Assembly (NCBI GenBank): GCA_017414605.1
Contig: JAFQLG010000070.1
Coordinates: 1-18,189 of the forward strand
DNA from: Clostridia bacterium
GTDB lineage: Bacteria; Bacillota_A; Clostridia; Oscillospirales; CAG-272
DNA: 18,189 nucleotides
Reading direction: 5' to 3'
The stretch's first letter is position 1. Every line of letters begins with the position of its first letter. The notes under the pieces were generated by a model. That model ran no database searches. It saw only the letters and a program-made list of their open reading frames with translations, and was not told the DNA's origin. Below are positions 14,649-18,189 of the stretch, one piece after another. The position numbers and the translations under genes are program-made.

Positions 14649-14678
14649 GTGGGCTGTGATAAACAGCCCGCTTTTTTT
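14649..14678 (+). terminator. Intrinsic terminator of the spoIIIA operon
   Basis: GTGGGCTGT (14649-14657) pairs with ACAGCCCGC (14663-14671), with one wobble, around a five-base loop and followed by seven T residues, 12 bases after the spoIIIAH stop. Confidence 0.92.
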
Positions 14679-14748
14679 ATGCGGCGGCATATCGCAAAGA
14701 GATATTTTCGCATATAATGTACTGAAATTCGTTTTTTGGAGTATGACT

Positions 14749-15813
14749 ATGCAAGAAAAATATTTTGGCGCTTCCAACTCGGCGCAAGGATTCAAAAATT
14801 ATTTTGGCGAGATATTTTCGCGCTGCGGCTTCGTTTACATAATCAAGGGCGGCCCCGGAACGGGCAAAAGCTCTTTTATGAGGCGCATTTCAAGGTCGGC
14901 TAAGGAGCGCGGCGAGCGCGTTGAGTATTATTTTTGCTCTTCCGACCCCTCGTCCCTGGACGGAATCGTTATGCACACCGAAAAGGGACTTGTGGGCATT
15001 GTGGACGGCACCGCGCCGCACGTGCGCGAGCCTAAATACCCCGGGGCATACGACGAGATAATTGACCTCGGCGCATTCTGGAACAAGGAGCTTCTCATCA
15101 AGCAAAAAAACGAGATAGTGGCGCTTGGTGACCGCAAGAGCGCCGAATATAAAAACGCCTACACATTTTTGCGCAGCGTTGGCAACCTGCGCGCCGTAAA
15201 CGACAGCCTTATAAGAGAGGCCTTGGAGATGGAAAAGCTCAAAGCGGCGGCGAGCCGCCTCGTAGGGCATCACGGCGAGCTTGCACCTGGTAGCGCCGCG
15301 CTTATCCCGTCCCTTACCGATAGCGTTTCAATGATGGGCAGAGTCCGCCTTGACACCTTTGAGCGATTGGCGAAAAAGCTTTATACCGTAAGCGATTGCT
15401 ATGGCGCGGGATATGCTTTTATGGGGGCTCTTTTATCGGAGATCTCGCGCCGCAGAGTAATCGCGCGCGTGTCGTATGACCCCATCTGCTCCGACCGCGT
15501 GGACGGCATATTTATAGAGGAGCACAACGTTGCCTTTGTCCTGCGCGACGCCGCTGACGAGCATGCCGAAACGGATTCCGATGCCGAGAGCGCGCCCACC
15601 AACGTAAACGTGCGCCGCTTTATAAACGCCGAAAAGCTGAGGCAAAACCGCAGCGAGATAAGGTACACGGCGCATCTGGCGCAAAGCTCGCTGGACGGAG
15701 CCTTGCACGCGCTCTCCAAGGCGAAGATATATCATAGCTTGCTTGAGGAGATATATGGGCAGGCAATGCATTGGCGCGAAAAGGAGCAGTTTGAGGCGAG
15801 CTTCAGAATATAA
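14749..15813 (+). CDS. Uncharacterised P-loop ATPase, PRK06851-like
   Basis: The 354-residue soluble protein has a clear Walker A, GGPGTGKS at residues 34-41, followed by FFSSD-like text (YYFCSSDPSSLDGIV) and GIVDGTAPHVREPKYPGAYD. I associate this combination with the uncharacterised Firmicute ATPase family PRK06851. Family members as I recall them have two P-loop halves; here only the N-terminal half shows a Walker A, and no second one is visible in the C-terminal half. Its substrate and role are unknown. ATG 14749 is chosen because GGAG (14738-14741) lies seven bases before it. ATG 14743 is too close to that site, and the GTG at 14656 lies inside the spoIIIA terminator. A TATAAT at 14713-14718 could be a -10 box, but no good -35 box goes with it. 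The gene ends convergent with pgsA. Confidence 0.75.
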   Translation: MQEKYFGASNSAQGFKNYFGEIFSRCGFVYIIKGGPGTGKSSFMRRISRSAKERGERVEYYFCSSDPSSLDGIVMHTEKGLVGIVDGTAPHVREPKYPGAYDEIIDLGAFWNKELLIKQKNEIVALGDRKSAEYKNAYTFLRSVGNLRAVNDSLIREALEMEKLKAAASRLVGHHGELAPGSAALIPSLTDSVSMMGRVRLDTFERLAKKLYTVSDCYGAGYAFMGALLSEISRRRVIARVSYDPICSDRVDGIFIEEHNVAFVLRDAADEHAETDSDAESAPTNVNVRRFINAEKLRQNRSEIRYTAHLAQSSLDGALHALSKAKIYHSLLEEIYGQAMHWREKEQFEASFRI

Positions 15814-15815
15814 AA

Positions 15816-15844
15816 AAAGGGCACTCCACCTCGGAGTGCCCTTT
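15816..15844. terminator. Bidirectional terminator between the ATPase gene and pgsA
   Basis: AAAGGGCACTCC (15816-15827) and GGAGTGCCCTTT (15833-15844) form a perfect 12-pair stem with a five-base loop. Read leftward from pgsA it ends in seven T residues, and read rightward from the ATPase gene it continues into TTTATATTTTC, so it should stop both converging transcripts. Confidence 0.92.
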
Positions 15845-15854
15845 ATATTTTCAA

Positions 15855-16526
15855 TTATTTCGTGTGATCAAGATACTTCCAAGCGCCAACTATGTAGTTA
15901 ACTCCCGAATGGATCGTGAGATATATCATAGCCACCGTTGAGATAACGGTTATGGGAGGGAAGGAGATGAAAACTTCAGTTGCGGCGGCGGAATCAAACT
16001 GCGCGCCACCCTGATTTAAGGCGGTATATACGGCTCTCATAAGCACTGGCTCTATCATAGCAGAGCTTATGGCAACTATCTGCATAACGGTCTTTAATTT
16101 GCCGAGCATATTTGCCGCAATTACAACGCCCTTGGAGCTTGAAGCGATAAGTCTTATCGAGGTTACCGCAAGCTCGCGGAATATGACAATTACCAGCGCG
16201 AAGAAGTAAAGAATGGACAGCACGCCGCCGTTCTTTGTAAAGCTGGAATAGAAAACGCAGAGCAGAGCGCCGATAACCATGAATTTGTCGGCAAGGGGGT
16301 CTAAAAACTTACCGAAATCGGTTACAAGACCGTCGCGGCGCGCGATCTTGCCGTCCAGCATATCGGTTATAGCCGCCGCAATGAACAAAAATGCGCCAAC
16401 CAAAGTTAATATATCCTCGGTTACGGTGTCGAGTGTTGCAAAAACGGGAATAAGCATAACCACCATAAAGATAGGCACCATTATAAGTCGCAAAACGGTG
16501 AGCTTATTGGGAAGATTCATTTTCAT
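15855..16526 (-). CDS. pgsA: CDP-diacylglycerol-glycerol-3-phosphate 3-phosphatidyltransferase
   Basis: PgsA makes phosphatidylglycerol phosphate from CDP-diacylglycerol and glycerol 3-phosphate, the committed step to phosphatidylglycerol, in the cytoplasmic membrane. The 223-residue protein has about six hydrophobic segments and the complete CDP-alcohol phosphotransferase signature: D55, D58, G59, A62, R63, G72, D76 and D80. It starts MKMNLPNKLTVLRLIMVPIF, typical of PgsA. The region around residues 165-195 (LNQGGAQFDSAAATEVF) is an extra loop before the last membrane segments. ATG 16526 is chosen because AGAGG lies eight bases upstream; a second ATG follows two codons later. It lies 31 bases after rimO on the same strand, so the two form an operon. 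Its product phosphatidylglycerol is also the lipid donor used by Lgt. Confidence 0.95.
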   Translation of the reverse strand: MKMNLPNKLTVLRLIMVPIFMVVMLIPVFATLDTVTEDILTLVGAFLFIAAAITDMLDGKIARRDGLVTDFGKFLDPLADKFMVIGALLCVFYSSFTKNGGVLSILYFFALVIVIFRELAVTSIRLIASSSKGVVIAANMLGKLKTVMQIVAISSAMIEPVLMRAVYTALNQGGAQFDSAAATEVFISFPPITVISTVAMIYLTIHSGVNYIVGAWKYLDHTK

Positions 16527-16557
16527 AATTATTACCTCTTTACATTATGACGTATAA

Positions 16558-17919
16558 TCAGGCTTTTTTCATAGCAAAGCCGTACATATCGTAATCAAGC
16601 ACGCGGCGCACCTTGACCTTGACAAATTCGCCGGGCATGATCTTTTCCTCGGACTCAAAGAACACCTTGCCGTCTATTTCGGGGGCATCGCCCTCGCTTC
16701 TGCCAAAGTAACATTCGGAAACAGTGTCGTAGTCCTCGCAGATAACGTTTATAGCCTTTCCCACGTGATCCTTGAGATACTGCTCGCTGATGTCTATCTG
16801 AGAGCGCATGATAATATCCATTCTGTCCTGCTTTACCTGTTCGTCTATCTGGTCGGGGAAGCTTGCCGCGGGCGTTCCTTCCTCGCGCGAGTAGGTGAAT
16901 ACGCCAACGCGCGCAAATTTCTGCTCCTTAACGAACTCGCAAAGCTCGATAAAGTCTTGCTCGCTCTCGCCCGGGAAGCCCACGATAAAGGTGGTGCGGA
17001 TAACAACGCCCGGTATCTCGCGGCGCAATTTAGCCAAAAGCTCGCGTATCTCGGCGCTCCTGCCGTGGCGGTTCATGCGGCGCAAAACGTTGTCGCTGAT
17101 GTGCTGGAGGGGAAGATCTATGTAGTTTAAGATGCGCGGATTGTTCTTCATCTCCTCGATAAGCCCGTCCGTCATCTTGTCGGGGTAGCAATAGAGAACG
17201 CGGATCCAGGGAATATTGGTTTCCTCTGTAATTCTATGCAAAAGCTTGTCAAGACAGTACTCGCCGTAAAGATCCTTGCCGTAGCGCGTGGTATCCTGCG
17301 CTATAACGGTAAGCTCCTTGATGCCCATTTCGTCAAGCTCGCGCGCCTCTCTGACAAGTTCATCCATAGGGCGGGAACGGAATTTTCCGCGAATGTCGGG
17401 GATAGCGCAATAGGTGCAGCGGTTATCGCAGCCCTCGCTTATCTTGAGGTATGCGGCGTAATCGGGCGTGGTCAGAACTCTGTCGCCGCCAAGACGGACG
17501 GTGTTCTTATCCTCGTGCGAGTAATAGCGGCAGTCGGGCGCGTTCTTTTTGCGCTTTTTGCCTGCATTAGCCACGCAGGACTCTATTGCCTCAACTATGT
17601 TGTGTATGCTGCCAACGCCAAGCACGGCGTCAACCTCGGGGAACTCGTCAAGTATCTCGCGGCCGTAGCGCTCAGCCATACAGCCCGTAACGATAATCGC
17701 CTTGAGATCCTTGTGCTTTTTGAGCCAGGCAATGTCGAGAATGTTGTCGATAGCCTCTTTTTTTGCCGACTCGATAAAGGCACAGGTGTTTATGATAACT
17801 ATGTCTGCCTCAGTCTCGTCGGGGGTTATCTCATAGCCCGCGGATGCAACGTGATGCAGCATTACCTCGGTGTCCAGCTGATTTTTGGGACAACCGAGAG
17901 AAACAAATCCAACTTTCAT
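16558..17919 (-). CDS. rimO: Ribosomal protein S12 methylthiotransferase RimO
   Basis: RimO is a radical-SAM enzyme that adds a methylthio group to an aspartate of ribosomal protein S12. The 453-residue product has an N-terminal methylthiotransferase domain with cluster cysteines C10, C46 and C80, a radical-SAM domain with CDNRCTYCAIP (C164, C168, C171), and a C-terminal TRAM domain (from about 385). The start MKVGFVSLGCPKNQLDTEVM is typical of RimO and separates it from MiaB. ATG 17919 is preceded by AAGGA at eight bases. The frame stays open for 67 codons further upstream, but that extension runs through the promoter and is not coding. A near-consensus promoter lies about 45 bases upstream; pgsA follows. 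Confidence 0.96.
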   Translation of the reverse strand: MKVGFVSLGCPKNQLDTEVMLHHVASAGYEITPDETEADIVIINTCAFIESAKKEAIDNILDIAWLKKHKDLKAIIVTGCMAERYGREILDEFPEVDAVLGVGSIHNIVEAIESCVANAGKKRKKNAPDCRYYSHEDKNTVRLGGDRVLTTPDYAAYLKISEGCDNRCTYCAIPDIRGKFRSRPMDELVREARELDEMGIKELTVIAQDTTRYGKDLYGEYCLDKLLHRITEETNIPWIRVLYCYPDKMTDGLIEEMKNNPRILNYIDLPLQHISDNVLRRMNRHGRSAEIRELLAKLRREIPGVVIRTTFIVGFPGESEQDFIELCEFVKEQKFARVGVFTYSREEGTPAASFPDQIDEQVKQDRMDIIMRSQIDISEQYLKDHVGKAINVICEDYDTVSECYFGRSEGDAPEIDGKVFFESEEKIMPGEFVKVKVRRVLDYDMYGFAMKKA

Positions 17920-17962
17920 ATAAAATATCCTTACTTTGATAATTACATAGCAATACATAGTA

Positions 17963-17991
17963 ATAATATCATAAAACTTACCAAAAGTCAA
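17963..17991 (-). promoter_or_regulatory. Sigma-A type promoter for rimO-pgsA
   Basis: On the minus strand TTGACT (17991-17986), a 17-base spacer and TATTAT (17968-17963) lie upstream of rimO. Each box differs from consensus at one position. Transcription would start near 17956. Confidence 0.8.
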
Positions 17992-18014
17992 TAGAGGCTT
18001 TGGATATAATTGTG

Positions 18015-18043
18015 TTGACAAACTGAAACTTTTGTGGTATAAT
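18015..18043 (+). promoter_or_regulatory. Perfect-consensus sigma-A promoter reading out of the window
   Basis: TTGACA (18015-18020), a 17-base spacer and TATAAT (18038-18043), both exact matches. It points rightward, divergent from the rimO promoter only 23 bases away. It is the best promoter match in the window and implies a highly expressed gene or RNA, or a mobile-type promoter, starting near 18050. Confidence 0.85.
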
Positions 18044-18189
18044 AGCCCACGCAGCCAGACTGAACGGTCGCGCGCGGTCATGCCGAAAGGTATCCGCGCA
18101 CCCTCATCATCCGCGGACACGTCATCATCGCGGAGGGCGGCGCTCTCGGCGGCCAGCTCACCATCGGCATCCCGCAGTCCATCGCAGAC
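18044..18189 (+). other. G+C-rich stretch at the right edge, unidentified, possibly coding
   Basis: These 146 bases are about two thirds G+C by hand count, against A+T-rich DNA just before them. One plus-strand frame is open from a TGA at 18060-18062 to the window end and reads like protein (for example RTLIIRGHVIIAEGGALGG), with G or C in most third positions. It has no ATG, GTG or TTG between that stop and the window edge. I do not recognise the product. It may be the 5' part of a gene with an unusual start, a structured RNA, acquired DNA or an assembly join. Confidence 0.35.

Noticed and set aside
14687..14718. Possible sigma-E promoter for the P-loop ATPase (GCATATC ... CATATAAT)
   Set aside because: Both boxes look like sigma-E elements, but the spacer is 17 bases, longer than the usual 14-15, and the region lies directly after a terminator; too weak to annotate.
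14656..14748. Upstream GTG start of the P-loop ATPase
   Set aside because: The GTG lies within the spoIIIA terminator hairpin; GGAG with seven-base spacing supports ATG 14749.
17236..17994. 252-codon open frame on the plus strand
   Set aside because: It is antisense to rimO and runs through the rimO promoter; no domain or good ribosome binding site was seen.
17920..18120. 67-codon N-terminal extension of rimO
   Set aside because: The extension crosses a good promoter and has no RimO similarity, while ATG 17919 has a proper ribosome binding site and gives the normal RimO N-terminus.
1..18189. CRISPR array, tRNA, rRNA, insertion sequence or phage genes
   Set aside because: No regularly spaced repeats, cloverleaf sequences, rRNA-like blocks, transposase or integrase motifs were seen on either strand.

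Overview
The window looks like the chromosome of an endospore-forming, anaerobic, low-to-mid G+C Firmicute, most likely an uncultured gut-type member of the Clostridia. The evidence is a complete spoIIIAA-AH sporulation operon, an oxygen- or NO-scavenging flavodiiron fusion protein, near-consensus sigma-A promoters with 17-base spacers and strong GGAGG-type ribosome binding sites. No tRNA, CRISPR array, transposase or phage gene was seen.

Layout. (1) Positions 1-1888, minus strand: rpsO and the 5' part of pnp, with a promoter, a structured rpsO leader, and a 335-base rpsO-pnp spacer made almost entirely of inverted repeats. (2) 1947-2784, minus strand: two adjacent half-size TSUP (TauE/SafE) membrane proteins. 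(3) 2823-7524, plus strand: ftsK/spoIIIE with its own promoter and a hairpin after it, then an Lgt-family membrane enzyme overlapping a CPBP intramembrane protease. (4) 7573-9653, plus strand: a 675-residue fusion of flavodiiron core, flavin reductase and two rubredoxin domains, ending in a terminator. (5) 9661-14678, plus strand: spoIIIAA to spoIIIAH, preceded by a possible sigma-E promoter and closed by a terminator. (6) 14749-15813, plus strand: an uncharacterised P-loop ATPase. (7) 15816-17991, minus strand: rimO then pgsA, with a promoter upstream and a shared bidirectional terminator downstream. (8) 18015-18189: a perfect-consensus sigma-A promoter reading out of the window into an abruptly G+C-rich stretch that I could not identify.

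How the genes fit together. rpsO-pnp, ftsK and rimO-pgsA are often close neighbours in Firmicutes (a general-knowledge statement). Here they appear as separated blocks with the TSUP pair, the lgt-like/CPBP pair, the flavodiiron gene and the spoIIIA operon between them. FtsK/SpoIIIE moves DNA through the septum, and the SpoIIIA proteins build the mother-cell part of the channel to the forespore. PgsA and the Lgt-like protein belong to membrane lipid and lipoprotein metabolism. RimO modifies ribosomal protein S12, while S15 and PNPase belong to ribosome assembly and RNA decay.

Most of the window is conserved core genome. The points most worth a second look are the palindromic rpsO-pnp spacer, the FprA-Hrb-rubredoxin-rubredoxin fusion with a retained internal ribosome binding site at its fusion joint, the Lgt-like protein lacking the usual catalytic-loop asparagine, the ATPase behind the spoIIIA operon, and the compositional break at the right edge. 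I did not find convincing evidence for a wholly new multi-gene system.
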